Position numbers and translations under genes: made by a program
The notes under the pieces: model-generated
The model's database searches: none
What the model saw: the letters and a program-made list of their open reading frames with translations, nothing else
Told to the model about the DNA's origin: nothing
Shown here: one piece after another, positions 34,514-44,374 of the stretch
Position numbering within the stretch: the stretch's first letter is position 1
Layout: each line of letters opens with the position of its first letter
Assembly (NCBI RefSeq): GCF_021538615.1
Contig: NZ_JAJHIZ010000002.1
Span: forward strand, 620,001-684,000
DNA: 64,000 bases
Origin: Niabella agricola
GTDB taxonomy: Bacteria; Bacteroidota; Bacteroidia; Chitinophagales; Chitinophagaceae
Direction of reading: 5' to 3'

Positions 34514-35011
34514 TTATTGTAAAGCAGCCAGTGCCAACGCATAATCGGGTTCTGTGGTGATTTCCGGAACCTGTTCGGTATACACCACTTCGCCGTTTGC
34601 ATTAGCCACTACTACTGCCCGGCTCAACAGCCCTTTCATCGGGGAATCGGCAAATGTAACCCCGTAGTCATCGCCGAAATGTCCTCTGAAGTCGGAGAGG
34701 GTTTCCACATTACTGATGCCTTCCGCCGCACAAAAACGGTTGAGCGCAAAGGGCAGGTCCTTGGAAACATTCAACACGACCGTATTGTCCAGTGCAGCTG
34801 CCTTTTCGTTAAACTTTCTCACAGATGTGGCGCAAACGCCGGTATCCACGCTGGGAAAAATATTCAGCACAATTTTTTTACCGGCATAATCCGACAGTTT
34901 TTTCTCTGCCAGTCCGGAATTTACAAGCGTAAAATCTTTCAGTTTGCTACCTTTTTCAGGCAAATTGCCTGCTGTTTTAACCGGGTTTCCTTTCAATGTA
35001 ATTTCAGCCAT
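34514..35011 (-). CDS. tpx: thiol peroxidase
   Basis: 165 residues from ATG 35011 ([11 protein letters not shown]). Thioredoxin-dependent atypical 2-Cys peroxiredoxin. The peroxidatic Cys60 is in [14 protein letters not shown] and the resolving Cys94 in LNRFCAAEG, the Tpx spacing. It reduces H2O2 and organic peroxides in the cytosol or periplasm; no signal peptide here. Divergent from the transhydrogenase operon, sharing a 277-bp promoter region. A strong terminator follows. Confidence 0.95.
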   Translation of the reverse strand: MAEITLKGNPVKTAGNLPEKGSKLKDFTLVNSGLAEKKLSDYAGKKIVLNIFPSVDTGVCATSVRKFNEKAAALDNTVVLNVSKDLPFALNRFCAAEGISNVETLSDFRGHFGDDYGVTFADSPMKGLLSRAVVVANANGEVVYTEQVPEITTEPDYALALAALQ

Positions 35012-35288
35012 AATATAAATATTTATTAATAGATCGCATGTGTACAGGGGCACAAAGAAAATAAATTTATTTGTGAAAGCGGCGGCCGGGGAAAAGAAAA
35101 AGGAACAACTGCCCGGCTTACTGATTGCTTCAATAACTATACCGCCTTTTAACAGTTGTGGCCTTGTATTTGTTGAAGTGCTGTTTATATGTGTTGCGGT
35201 ACATGGTTCTTGGGAAGGAAAAAATAAATCAACGAAAGCCTTCGGTTTTACGATTTTAATTACTAACTTACTTACTATAACCCTTGTT

Positions 35289-36449
35289 ATGATCATTGGA
35301 GTTTTGCGGGAACCTTCTTTTGAAACAAGAGTGTCATTGCTGGCGGAGGCGGTGGTGCCGCTGGCCAAAAAGAACCTTACCGTTTATGTGGAAACCGGAG
35401 CGGGAGCGGGTGCTTTTTGTACCGACACCGACTATGAAAAAGCCGGTGCACAGATAAAAACAAGATCGGAGGTGTTGGCTGCTTCAGATGTATTGCTGGC
35501 GATTCATCCGGTTGAACGCCCCCCGGCTTTCTCCCGTTTGCCTGCAGCACAGCGGCACCCGGTTTTTATCGGGGTCTATCAGCCCTTGTCCAACCCGGGC
35601 ATGATCGGCAGCTGGGCGCAGCAGGGCGACACGGTATTTTCCCTTGACCTGCTACCCCGCACTACACGTGCACAGGCAATGGATGTACTCAGTTCACAGG
35701 CCAATATCGCAGGCTATAAGGCCGTGCTGCTGGCGGCAGGAATGTATCCACGTTATTTCCCGATGTTCATGACAGCTGCGGGAAGCATTGCGCCGGCAAA
35801 GGTATTGATCCTTGGTGCGGGTGTGGCCGGGTTGCAGGCAGTGGCCACGGCACGCCGGCTGGGTGCGGTGGTGGAAGTTTTTGACACGCGTCCATCGGTG
35901 AAAGAAGAAGTGATGAGCCTGGGGGCAAAATTTGTTGAAGTAGAAGGCGCCGCCGACGCCAGCAGGGCGGGGGGCTATGCGGTGGAACAATCAGCGGAGT
36001 ATCTTCAAAAACAACAACAGCGGATTGCAGATAGTGTTGCAAAATCGGATATAATTATTACCACGGCGCAGATTCCCGGAAAAAAGGCGCCGGTACTGAT
36101 CAGTGTGGATATGTTGAATTCCATGCGGAAAGGATCTGTAGTCGTTGATCTGGCGGCCGCTACCGGGGGCAATACGCCCCTCACCAAAAACAACGAAACG
36201 GTTTTGTATAACGGCATTACCATCGCCGGTCATTCAAACCTGGCGGCTACTATGCCCGCCGATGCCAGTAAATTGTATGGAAAAAATATCCTGAACTTTC
36301 TTCAGTTGCTGATCGATAAGGATGGTTCCTGGATCATGAACCTTGAAGACGAACTGGTGAAGCGCTGCTGTGTAATCCATGAAGGAAAAATACGCAACGA
36401 AAAAATGAAGACGGATGATCCCGTTCCCCGATCGGAATCCACTACCTAA
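35289..36449 (+). CDS. pntAA: NAD(P) transhydrogenase, alpha subunit part 1 (NAD-binding)
   Basis: 386 residues from ATG 35289 ([18 protein letters not shown]); the frame is open further upstream but the family starts here. Soluble domain [47 protein letters not shown] (NAD-binding Rossmann, ends given), [24 protein letters not shown] and [18 protein letters not shown]. In the three-subunit form it is separate from the membrane part. It transfers hydride from NADH to NADP+ with domain III, driven by proton movement. First gene of the pnt operon. Confidence 0.95.
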   Translation: MIIGVLREPSFETRVSLLAEAVVPLAKKNLTVYVETGAGAGAFCTDTDYEKAGAQIKTRSEVLAASDVLLAIHPVERPPAFSRLPAAQRHPVFIGVYQPLSNPGMIGSWAQQGDTVFSLDLLPRTTRAQAMDVLSSQANIAGYKAVLLAAGMYPRYFPMFMTAAGSIAPAKVLILGAGVAGLQAVATARRLGAVVEVFDTRPSVKEEVMSLGAKFVEVEGAADASRAGGYAVEQSAEYLQKQQQRIADSVAKSDIIITTAQIPGKKAPVLISVDMLNSMRKGSVVVDLAAATGGNTPLTKNNETVLYNGITIAGHSNLAATMPADASKLYGKNILNFLQLLIDKDGSWIMNLEDELVKRCCVIHEGKIRNEKMKTDDPVPRSESTT

Positions 36450-36527
36450 GCACCCCGTATTTTTTAGAACGCAGGATTTTTATTTGGATTTTTAGGATTT
36501 AGAATTTAACAATAAAAATTTTAACCA

Positions 36528-36842
36528 ATGAGCCTGTTCAGCTGGATCGCCGAAAATCAACAACTTATCTATATCGTTATCCTCATGATCTTCGTTGGTA
36601 TCGAGGTGATCGGGCATGTGCCCAGTGTATTGCACACGCCGTTGATGAGCGGTGCCAACGCTATACACGGGGTTGTGCTCATCGGCGCCATCATCGTAAT
36701 GGGCCGGGCCGAACCCGGCAATTACCTGGCCCTGGTGCTCGGGTTCCTGGCGGTCGTTGTGGGTACGCTGAATGTGGTAGGCGGTTTTGTGGTAACGGAC
36801 CGGATGCTGGAAATGTTTAAACGGAGGAAGCCTAAGCTCTAA
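36528..36842 (+). CDS. pntAB: NAD(P) transhydrogenase, alpha subunit part 2 (membrane)
   Basis: 104 residues with about three hydrophobic helices. Motifs VPSVLHTPLMSGANAIHGVVLIGAI (conserved membrane helix region, ends given) and GTLNVVGGFVVTDRMLEMFK are diagnostic for the short PntAB subunit. It forms part of the proton channel with PntB. It lies 78 bp after pntAA. The gap to pntB is unusually long (436 bp) because a decayed four-helix-bundle gene lies between. Confidence 0.95.
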   Translation: MSLFSWIAENQQLIYIVILMIFVGIEVIGHVPSVLHTPLMSGANAIHGVVLIGAIIVMGRAEPGNYLALVLGFLAVVVGTLNVVGGFVVTDRMLEMFKRRKPKL

Positions 36843-37256
36843 ATTCTAAAATCTAATACAATGACCTGTTATGCTGGGAAAAAAAATATGATTTGGAAGA
36901 AAGAACAGAACAGTTTTCGATGCGGGTACGGGAATTTTGTTTATGACTAAGGATTGATATATTTAATAGGGTTTATATTTCTCAGGTACTTCGGTCTGCA
37001 GGATCGGTAGCGGCAAATTATATAGAGGCTAGCGAAAACTTGGGAGATAAGAATTTAAAGTATAAGATCAGGATTTGTAAAAAGGAATCTAAGGAAACAA
37101 AACTCTGGTTGAAGCATCTTCTGATCTATGATCAAACAGAATTGGAGCAGGAGCGGGCGGATCTGATCCAGGAAGGTGAGGAGTTGATGAGGATCTTTGC
37201 CGCTATTTTACGAAAATTAGGAAGCTAAACAGATCTTAAATTAGTATTTAGAATTT
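36841..37256. mobile_element. inverted-repeat-bounded S23-type cassette (candidate)
   Basis: AAATTCTAAAATCTAAT at 36841-36857 and ATTAGTATTTAGAATTT at 37240-37256 are inverted copies matching at 15 of 17 positions. They enclose the broken four-helix-bundle gene and split pntAB from pntB; the left arm begins at the last base of the pntAB stop codon. The same A/T words occur in other spacers, so chance or filler origin is not excluded. Confidence 0.45.
36861..37228 (+). pseudogene. decayed four-helix-bundle (S23/IVS-type) gene inside pnt operon
   Basis: A frame reading DLEERTEQFSMRVREFCL, stop, LRIDIFNRVYISQVLRSAGS then VAANYIEASENLGDKNLKYK and KIRICKKESKETKLWLKHL runs to TAA at 37226-37228. 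The pattern QVLRSAGSVAANYIEAsEnL is the hallmark of the second common branch of the PF05635 family. An in-frame TGA sits at 36944-36946, and the only sensible start (ATG 36861) is one base out of frame across an 8-A run, so the gene has at least two defects. It does not resemble the 32-kb copy closely; they are different subfamilies. Confidence 0.78.
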
Positions 37257-37278
37257 TTAAAATTAGCATTTAGTGAAT

Positions 37279-38700
37279 ATGCTCGCGCTCTGCTACTTAC
37301 TTGCTTCGATAACATTCATAGTGGGTTTAAAAATGTTATCCAATCCGGCAAATGCCCGCAAGGGGAATCGCGTGGCTGCTGCCGGAATGGGGATTGCTGT
37401 GCTGGGAACGGTGTTTTTATACCAAGATGGTGCAGGACAACGACTGGGGAATTACGGCTGGATCTTCGGCGGCATTTGCGTTGGCGCACTGATCGGAACA
37501 CTGGCTGCCAGGCAGGTTAAGATGACGGCCATGCCGGAAATGGTGAGTATGTTTAACGGGATGGGCGGGCTTTGTGCTGCATTGATATCGGTTGTGGAGT
37601 TTTATTATCTCGTGGCTTCAGAGAACCAGGCCCCCGGAGATACCTATGGCGGGCCGGTTGTTTCAGGGCACCTGGTTATCATACTGCTGGGATTGATCAT
37701 CGGGTCGGTTTCCTTTTCAGGAAGTATGATTGCCTGGGGAAAACTGAACGGTAAGATCAAAGACCGCTCTTTCAGAGGGCAGCATATCATCAACCTGCTC
37801 GTACTACTGGCCATTGCAACCGCCGCTGTATACCTGGTAATGCAGTTCCAGCCTTTGTTAAGCTGGTTGTTTGGATTGATCCTGGCGTTGGCGCTGGTAT
37901 ACGGACTGCTGTTTGTGCTGCCCATCGGCGGAGCCGATATGCCGGTGGTCATTTCGCTGCTGAATTCGTTTACCGGTGTGGCCGCAGCCTGCGGCGGGTT
38001 CTTATACAATAATAATGTAATGCTTACCGGCGGGATACTGGTGGGCGCTGCCGGAACCCTGCTTACCATTTTGATGTGCCGGGCAATGAACCGTTCGTTG
38101 GCCAATGTGCTGATCGGGGCTTTTGGCGGCGGCAATTCGGGAGTATTGAAGGCCGGAGCGGAACAGGGGGCTATTAAAGAGATCAGTATACCGGATGCGG
38201 CTATTGTAATGGGTTATGCCAGCCGGGTACTGATCGTTCCCGGTTATGGGCTGGCAGTGGCGCAGGCCCAGCACGCCTGCCATGAGCTGGAACGATTGCT
38301 GGAAAGCCGGGGTGTGGAGGTACTATATGCCATTCATCCCGTTGCGGGCCGCATGCCTGGTCATATGAACGTATTGCTGGCTGAAGCAGATGTGTCTTAC
38401 GACAAGCTCCTGGAAATGGAACAGGCGAACGAACGATTTCCACAAACAGATGTAGTACTGGTGCTGGGCGCCAATGATGTGGTAAACCCCGCTGCCAAAA
38501 CGGATCCAGCTTCGCCGATCTACGGCATGCCCGTATTGGAGGTGGAGCAGGCCAAAACGGTGATTGTTAACAAACGAAGCATGAAACCCGGTTATGCCGG
38601 GATTGATAATGCGCTATTTTCCGGGCCTAAAACCTCTATGCTGTTTGGGGATGCTAAAAAAGTGCTGCAGGACCTGGTAACCGAACTGAAAAACAGCTGA
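37279..38700 (+). CDS. pntB: NAD(P) transhydrogenase, beta subunit
   Basis: 473 residues from ATG 37279; a GTG two codons earlier is possible. About nine hydrophobic helices (residues 1-260), then the NADP-binding domain III: VIVPGYGLAVAQAQHACHELERLL (ends given), YAIHPVAGRMPGHMNVLLAEADV, VVLVLGANDVVNPAAKTDPASPI and KRSMKPGYAGIDNALF. These are the standard NADP-site motifs. With pntAA and pntAB it makes NADPH at the expense of the proton gradient. Confidence 0.96.
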   Translation: MLALCYLLASITFIVGLKMLSNPANARKGNRVAAAGMGIAVLGTVFLYQDGAGQRLGNYGWIFGGICVGALIGTLAARQVKMTAMPEMVSMFNGMGGLCAALISVVEFYYLVASENQAPGDTYGGPVVSGHLVIILLGLIIGSVSFSGSMIAWGKLNGKIKDRSFRGQHIINLLVLLAIATAAVYLVMQFQPLLSWLFGLILALALVYGLLFVLPIGGADMPVVISLLNSFTGVAAACGGFLYNNNVMLTGGILVGAAGTLLTILMCRAMNRSLANVLIGAFGGGNSGVLKAGAEQGAIKEISIPDAAIVMGYASRVLIVPGYGLAVAQAQHACHELERLLESRGVEVLYAIHPVAGRMPGHMNVLLAEADVSYDKLLEMEQANERFPQTDVVLVLGANDVVNPAAKTDPASPIYGMPVLEVEQAKTVIVNKRSMKPGYAGIDNALFSGPKTSMLFGDAKKVLQDLVTELKNS

Positions 38701-38895
38701 GCCTGCGCTTCCATTGAAGCGGATGGTGATTTTCTGCCGGGAAAGAGGGGTTATTGAAAAATAAAGGGGATTGATAAAACTGTTGCTGCGTTGTAAATCC
38801 TGCCTCCAGGTTCCGGTAGATCGGAACAGAAAAATGTTGCTTACCCAACAAGCGCGCCTGAAGGATAAGTTCACCGGTTTTTATACTTTTGCTTC

Positions 38896-40257
38896 GTGCA
38901 ATTACCATCCGCTTTATTACAGTCTTTACAAGGCCTTCCGGGTTTTGATGAACCGGCATTTATAAACACACATCAATCGGGCGCCCAGGTTACCTCCGTG
39001 CGGATCAATCCCCTTAAGGTTTCGCAGGTGCCGCTTGCCGTGGAGCATGCACCCATTCCATGGTCGCGGTACGGTTATTATTTGTCCAAACGTCCTTCCT
39101 TTACCTTCGATCCCTTATTCCATGCCGGTTGTTATTATGTGCAGGAAGCCAGCAGCATGTTTTTGGAGCAGGCACTGCAACAGGCCGTTGATCTTACACA
39201 GCCGGTAACGGTACTGGATCTTTGTGCCGCTCCGGGTGGGAAAACAACCCATCTGCAATCACTGATATCTGAAGGTAGTCTGCTGGTAAGCAATGAAGTG
39301 ATCCGCAGCCGTGCGGCCGTATTAAAGGATAATGTGATAAAATGGGGGGCGCCCAATATTGCGGTAACCAATAATGATCCTGCTGATTTTTCGGCATTGC
39401 CCGGCTTTTTTGACGTAGTAGTGGTGGATGCTCCCTGCAGCGGTAGTGGTTTATTCCGCCGCGATGAGGCCGCCATAACAGAGTGGAGTCCGAATAACGT
39501 GGAGCTTTGCAGTCAGCGACAGCAGCGCATCCTGGCGGATGTATTGCCGGCGTTAAAAGAAGACGGTGTATTGATCTACTCCACCTGTTCCTACTCCCCG
39601 CAGGAAGATGAAGCGATCCTGCAATGGCTGAATACGATGGGTATGGAGGGGGTGGAACTGGTTACGGAGCCGGGATGGAATATCGTTGCCGTAAAAACGG
39701 GGAATAGTTTCGGGTACCGGTTCTGGCCGCATCGTCTGGAAGGAGAAGGGTTTTTTATAGGCGCATTCCGGAAAAGAGCCGTTTCTGCGCAACCGGAAAA
39801 ATACCGGCCTAAAACAAAACCGCTTGCTTCAAAGGATACTGCGGCGTTGCGCCCATGGATCCTTATGGAAGGGCAGCAGTTTGTGGTGTTCGGCGAACGT
39901 ATTTATGCCTGGTCTGCAAGTCTTTTTGAGGCATTGGATCGTTTGGCAGGGAAAATGAAAGTACTGTATTCGGGGGTGCTTGTGGGCACGCTGATCCGTG
40001 ATAAACTGATCCCGGATCATGCATTGGCGCTGAGTAAACAACTGCCGGACACGATTGCCGGCAGCGGATTGTCTGAAGAAAATGCCATTCGTTACCTGCA
40101 GCGAAAAGATTTTACACTGGAAACGACGCAAAAAGGATGGCAGCTGGCCTCATGCTGCGGTCATCCGCTGGGATGGATGAATGTGCTGCCCAACCGGATC
40201 AACAATTATTATCCGAAAGAATTGCGGATATTGAAGGAACAGGCGCCGGACATATAA
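38896..40257 (+). CDS. RNA m5C methyltransferase (RsmF/NOL1-NOP2-Sun type)
   Basis: 453 residues, GTG start at 38896 (MQLPSALLQSL). SAM site VLDLCAAPGGKTTHL; the two catalytic cysteines are in VVDAPCSGSGLFRRD and IYSTCSYSPQEDEAIL, as in RsmB/RsmF. The C-terminal 150 residues resemble the RsmF-like extra domain with the SCCGHPLGWMNVL region. Likely modifies a cytosine in 16S rRNA. A 29-bp gap precedes the AI-2E transporter gene, so they may be co-transcribed. Confidence 0.9.
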   Translation: MQLPSALLQSLQGLPGFDEPAFINTHQSGAQVTSVRINPLKVSQVPLAVEHAPIPWSRYGYYLSKRPSFTFDPLFHAGCYYVQEASSMFLEQALQQAVDLTQPVTVLDLCAAPGGKTTHLQSLISEGSLLVSNEVIRSRAAVLKDNVIKWGAPNIAVTNNDPADFSALPGFFDVVVVDAPCSGSGLFRRDEAAITEWSPNNVELCSQRQQRILADVLPALKEDGVLIYSTCSYSPQEDEAILQWLNTMGMEGVELVTEPGWNIVAVKTGNSFGYRFWPHRLEGEGFFIGAFRKRAVSAQPEKYRPKTKPLASKDTAALRPWILMEGQQFVVFGERIYAWSASLFEALDRLAGKMKVLYSGVLVGTLIRDKLIPDHALALSKQLPDTIAGSGLSEENAIRYLQRKDFTLETTQKGWQLASCCGHPLGWMNVLPNRINNYYPKELRILKEQAPDI

Positions 40258-40286
40258 TATAACAGTTGAATTAAACTACGGCATAT

Positions 40287-41387
40287 ATGAATCAATCGTT
40301 ACCCTTTTTAACCAAACTGGCACTGGTGCTTTTTTGCATGATCAGCCTGGGCTATCTGCTGATGCTGGGACAAACTTTATTGGCTCCCATGTTCTTTTCT
40401 TTTTTAATGGCCTTGCTGTTTTTGCCGGTGGCCGTGTTCCTGGAGCGGAAATGCCGGTTCCGGCGAACCCTGGCCACAACCCTGGTGATTGTACTGATGC
40501 TGCTGGTATTTGCCGGGGTGATCGCTTTTTTTAGTACCGAAGCCCGGTCGTTTACGGAAGACTGGCCGCGATTGAAGCAGAACGGCATGCAGGCATTTGA
40601 AACAACGCAGGACTGGATTCGTTCAAAGTTTCATATCAACGCAAAAAAGCAATGGGATTATATCAACCAGGGTGCGGAGAAGTTGTTTTCCCAGAGTGCA
40701 GCCATTGTAAGCACCACATTGTCGACCGTTTCGGCTACATTTATTTTTGTTGGTTTTACGGTACTATTTACTTTTTTTATTCTTAATTACCGGAAGGTAT
40801 TGTACGCGTTCCTGCTTTCTGTGTTCAGTGATGCACATAAACAGCGGGTGGAGGAAATTGTACGACGGGTAAAGACAATTATCAAAAAGTATATCATCGG
40901 ATTACTGATCCAGATGCTGATCGTTTCTGCAATGCTGATCCTGGTGCTGTCACTTATCGGCGTTAAGTACGCGGTTCTGCTGGGCTTTATGGGCGGAGTC
41001 CTGAATGTGATCCCGTATCTCGGAATCATAACGGCGCTTTTATTTAGCTGCCTGGTCACTTTTGCCACGGTGGGGAGTGGAAAAGTGCTGCTGGTGGTTA
41101 TTGCTTTTATCATTGTGCATGCTATTGATGGTAATATCGTGATGCCCCTGGTAGTGGGCTCTAAAGTAAAACTAAACCCCATGATCGCGTTTATCGGTAT
41201 CATCGTAGGAGAGATGCTCTGGGGAATCTCCGGTATGTTTCTCTGTATTCCGTTCCTGGCCATATTAAAAATCATTTTTGACCGGGTAGATGGTCTGCAT
41301 GCCTGGGGAATGCTGATGGGAGAAGAGGGTGAGCTGGACAGAGGCATGCGGCGTATTGTAATGGCCCGCGAAAGAGGCAAAAAATAG
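40287..41387 (+). CDS. AI-2E family transporter
   Basis: 366 residues, about eight hydrophobic segments with a soluble loop at 95-140 (FTEDWPRLKQNGMQAFE). The family pattern is clear: LLAPMFFSFLMALLFLPVAVFLE (ends given), VKYAVLLGFMGGVLNVIPYLGIITA, DGNIVMPLVVGSKVKLNPMIAFIGIIVGEMLWGISGMFLCIP (in part). Members export autoinducer-2, or exchange Na+/H+ or other solutes; function here is open. Confidence 0.92.
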   Translation: MNQSLPFLTKLALVLFCMISLGYLLMLGQTLLAPMFFSFLMALLFLPVAVFLERKCRFRRTLATTLVIVLMLLVFAGVIAFFSTEARSFTEDWPRLKQNGMQAFETTQDWIRSKFHINAKKQWDYINQGAEKLFSQSAAIVSTTLSTVSATFIFVGFTVLFTFFILNYRKVLYAFLLSVFSDAHKQRVEEIVRRVKTIIKKYIIGLLIQMLIVSAMLILVLSLIGVKYAVLLGFMGGVLNVIPYLGIITALLFSCLVTFATVGSGKVLLVVIAFIIVHAIDGNIVMPLVVGSKVKLNPMIAFIGIIVGEMLWGISGMFLCIPFLAILKIIFDRVDGLHAWGMLMGEEGELDRGMRRIVMARERGKK

Positions 41388-41808
41388 AGGTTGGGTTTTG
41401 GTAGCAACGCGCAAAGGCATCCTTGCTGTGGCGCTTTGCGAACCATTGTCCATTGCGGTTTAACTGTTACCGCAACGCGCACAAAGAATCCGCGAGGGGC
41501 GTTAGGAATATCCTTGCGGCATTGCATTACGGGCCATTACGTTCATTGATTACCCTCATGCAGTTTGCGTTCCAATACTGTTCCGTGGTTCAATTTTCAT
41601 CAGTTTGAACAATTTTGATTAACTATTGAGACATTTTGAAGTATTTAATTGTATTTTTTTGGGGAATTTCGCCGGAAGGTCTGATTAAACAGCCCGCCAT
41701 ATGATGGATTGCTGATCGCTGTTCCGCGATCCGGTTGCGCCCATTCTAAACGGCAGGTCTATTCAGTAATGACCGCTTAAAACAATTTTAAACGAAATCT
41801 ATAGTTCT
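41388..41808. other. intergenic, 420 bp, with CGCAA/CGCGG repeat words
   Basis: 41400-41530 contains GCAACGCGCAAAGG, TACCGCAACGCGCACAAAG and CCTTGCGGCATTG words that echo the 111-bp tandem units at 22301. Behind it an AT-rich part precedes the DUF4965 gene; TTTTGAAG and TATTTTTTTGG near 41633-41660 could be promoter parts but the spacing is poor. Confidence 0.45.
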
Positions 41809-44295
41809 ATGGTTCAGCTATCAGGAATCCGATCGCGTCTTTTATTAATGATCCTAATGTTTTGGGCAGTCGCCGGCCACAGCCAGCAAAAAGCACCTGC
41901 TTACCCGCTGATCACCCATACCCCTTATTTTAGTATTTGGAGTAATACAGACCAACTGAATGAATCAGTAACCACCCACTGGTCGGGAACAGAACAGGCG
42001 CTGCTGGGTGTAATTAAGGTAGACGACCGGTTTTACCGCTTCCTGGGCCGGGAACCACAGCAATTTGCGGCGGTCGTTCCCACCAGCGATGAACAGGCGT
42101 ACACCGTACAATATACCGAGCAGCAACCCGGTGAAGGCTGGAACACACCGGGTTTTGACGACCGCAGCTGGAAGACCGGCGCGGCTCCCTTTTCCGACGA
42201 CCGGTCGGTTGCCAAAACCTATTGGGGCTCCAACGACCTTTGGGTGCGGCGTACCTTCCAGATTGAACGCCTGGTTGACGATGAACTGTATCTCAAGATC
42301 AACCATGACGATAATATTGATGTGTACCTGAATGGCACGCTGATTTATCATAAAACCGGTTGGGTCAACCGTATGACCTATCTGGATCTCAATGATGTTC
42401 TGAAAGCAAACCTGAAGACCGGTAAAAATCTGTTGGCAGTACACCTGCGCAATACGGCCGGCGGCCGGCACCTGGACCTGGGCATATCCCGGAATGTGCC
42501 ACCTCCTTCCGCTGAACAGTTGCTGAAGGCCACCCAGCAGAACGCCACAATAAAAGCCATGCAAACGGTCTATGACTTCAAAGCCGGTGGTGTAGATCTG
42601 AAGGTCAGTTTTATATCTCCGCTTTTGATAAAGGAGATCGACCTCATGGCCCGCCCGGTCTCTTATATCACGTATGCCGTAAAATCAAACGACGGCCGGG
42701 AACACGATGTAAAAGTATACCTGGGTGCCTCTTCCAATATTGCGGTTAATGAGGCTTCACAGGAAGTAATGGCTAATGTGGTGAACAGCGACAGGCTAAA
42801 AATGCTGCAGACCGGCACTACCAGTCAGCCGGTGCTGGCAAAAAAAGGAGATGATCTCCGGATCGACTGGGGGTATTTTTATGTTGGAGCCGATAAAGGC
42901 ATCACCACACAATACATCACCGGCAGCCCGGGGGAGGGCATAACCCGCTTTATTCAAAAAAGTGCGGCGGCCGAACGCTCGGGTATCCGTGGGAAAAACC
43001 TGGTGCTGAATACCGTACTAAACCTGGGAAAGGTAAACACAGGCAGCCGGGAACAGTTTATGTTGCTGGGCTATGACGAATTGTATTCCATCCAGTATTT
43101 TCATAACAACCTCCGGCCCTGGTGGAATAAGAATGGCGGCAAAACATTTACATCCGTGATGGATGAGGCAGCCGTTACGTATAAAACCGTTATGCAAAAA
43201 GTCGATGATTTTGATAAGGTCGTGCATGCTGATGCGGTAAGAGCAGGTGGCGAAGACTATGCGAAGCTTTGCGACCTGGTTTACCGGCAGAGCATTGCGG
43301 CCCATGCGCTTGTTGAAAGCCCGCAGAAAGACCTGTTGTTTTTATCCAAGGAAAATTTCAGCAACGGATCCATTAACACCGTGGATCTGACCTATCCTTC
43401 GGCGCCGTTGTTCCTGATGTATAACACCGCTTTGCAAAAAGGCATGATGAACGGGATTTTTTATTACAGCGAAAGCGGAAAATGGACCAAACCCTTTGCG
43501 GCACATGACCTGGGCACCTATCCGCTGGCAAACGGTCAGACTTATGGTGAAGACATGCCCGTGGAAGAGGCCGGTAATATGATCATCCTGATGGCAGCCA
43601 TTGCAAAAGTAGACGGGAATGCTGCCTATGCAAAAAAGCACTGGAAAACATTAACCACCTGGGCCGAATACCTCGCTAAAGAAGGGTTTGATCCGGCCAA
43701 CCAGTTGTGTACGGATGATTTTGCCGGACATATGGCACGGAATGTAAACCTGTCTGCAAAGGCGATTATGGCCTTGCGCAGTTATGCCATGCTGGCCGAC
43801 ATGCTGGGTGAAGCATCAACCGCCCGGAAATATAAGACGCTGGTAACGCCCATGGTGTCTAAATGGATGAACCTGGCCAATGACGGCGACCATTATACCC
43901 TGGCCTTCGAAAAGAAAGGAACCTGGAGTCAGAAATACAACCTGGTTTGGGATAAGGTATTAAACTTTAACCTGTTTCCTCAATCTGTATACGATAAAGA
44001 GATCCGGTATTATTTAAAACAGCAGGAACTACAGCCCTACGGACTGCCGCTGGATTCCCGGAAAACCTATACCAAGTCTGACTGGATCATGTGGACGGCC
44101 ACCATGACGAATAACCGCAGCGATTTTGAAAAGTTTATCGCACCGCTTTATCGCTATGCCACAGAAACCAAGAGCCGGGTGCCGATCAGCGACTGGCATG
44201 AAACAAAGGACGGAAAACAGGTGGGCTTCCAGGCGCGCAGTGTAGTGGCCGGTTATTATATGAAGGCTTTTGATTATAAACTGAACAACCGGTAG
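41809..44295 (+). CDS. glutaminase-A-like DUF4965/DUF5127/DUF1793 protein
   Basis: 828 residues with a signal peptide (cleavage near AGHSQ). Order: DUF4964-like segment (YPLITHTPYFSIWSNTDQLNES, ends given), an inserted jelly-roll-like sugar-binding segment at about residues 140-225 (YWGSNDLWVRRTF, INHDDNIDVYLNGTLIYH), DUF5127 (VYDFKAGGVDLKVSFISPLL), DUF4965 (SLAHALVE-like RQSIAAHALVESPQKDLLF), then the helical toroid (LTTWAEYLAKEGFDPANQLCTDDFAGH, WTATMTN). This is the glutaminase A-like family of Bacteroidota and fungi, secreted or periplasmic. Whether it acts on glutamine or a glycan is unproven. First gene of the glycan region. Confidence 0.85.
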   Translation: MVQLSGIRSRLLLMILMFWAVAGHSQQKAPAYPLITHTPYFSIWSNTDQLNESVTTHWSGTEQALLGVIKVDDRFYRFLGREPQQFAAVVPTSDEQAYTVQYTEQQPGEGWNTPGFDDRSWKTGAAPFSDDRSVAKTYWGSNDLWVRRTFQIERLVDDELYLKINHDDNIDVYLNGTLIYHKTGWVNRMTYLDLNDVLKANLKTGKNLLAVHLRNTAGGRHLDLGISRNVPPPSAEQLLKATQQNATIKAMQTVYDFKAGGVDLKVSFISPLLIKEIDLMARPVSYITYAVKSNDGREHDVKVYLGASSNIAVNEASQEVMANVVNSDRLKMLQTGTTSQPVLAKKGDDLRIDWGYFYVGADKGITTQYITGSPGEGITRFIQKSAAAERSGIRGKNLVLNTVLNLGKVNTGSREQFMLLGYDELYSIQYFHNNLRPWWNKNGGKTFTSVMDEAAVTYKTVMQKVDDFDKVVHADAVRAGGEDYAKLCDLVYRQSIAAHALVESPQKDLLFLSKENFSNGSINTVDLTYPSAPLFLMYNTALQKGMMNGIFYYSESGKWTKPFAAHDLGTYPLANGQTYGEDMPVEEAGNMIILMAAIAKVDGNAAYAKKHWKTLTTWAEYLAKEGFDPANQLCTDDFAGHMARNVNLSAKAIMALRSYAMLADMLGEASTARKYKTLVTPMVSKWMNLANDGDHYTLAFEKKGTWSQKYNLVWDKVLNFNLFPQSVYDKEIRYYLKQQELQPYGLPLDSRKTYTKSDWIMWTATMTNNRSDFEKFIAPLYRYATETKSRVPISDWHETKDGKQVGFQARSVVAGYYMKAFDYKLNNR

Positions 44296-44374
44296 GAAGT
44301 ACAGGATATTTTTTAAGCGGCATATGTTTACGGGATATCGATAGTGTATGCATCAACAAGTTTGTTTAAAATTT

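Noticed and set aside
40787..41527. A 246-codon open frame on the minus strand opposite the AI-2E transporter gene
   Set aside because: It is the mirror frame of a well-supported gene, has Ser/Ile/Pro-rich content without domain features and extends into a repeat-rich spacer.
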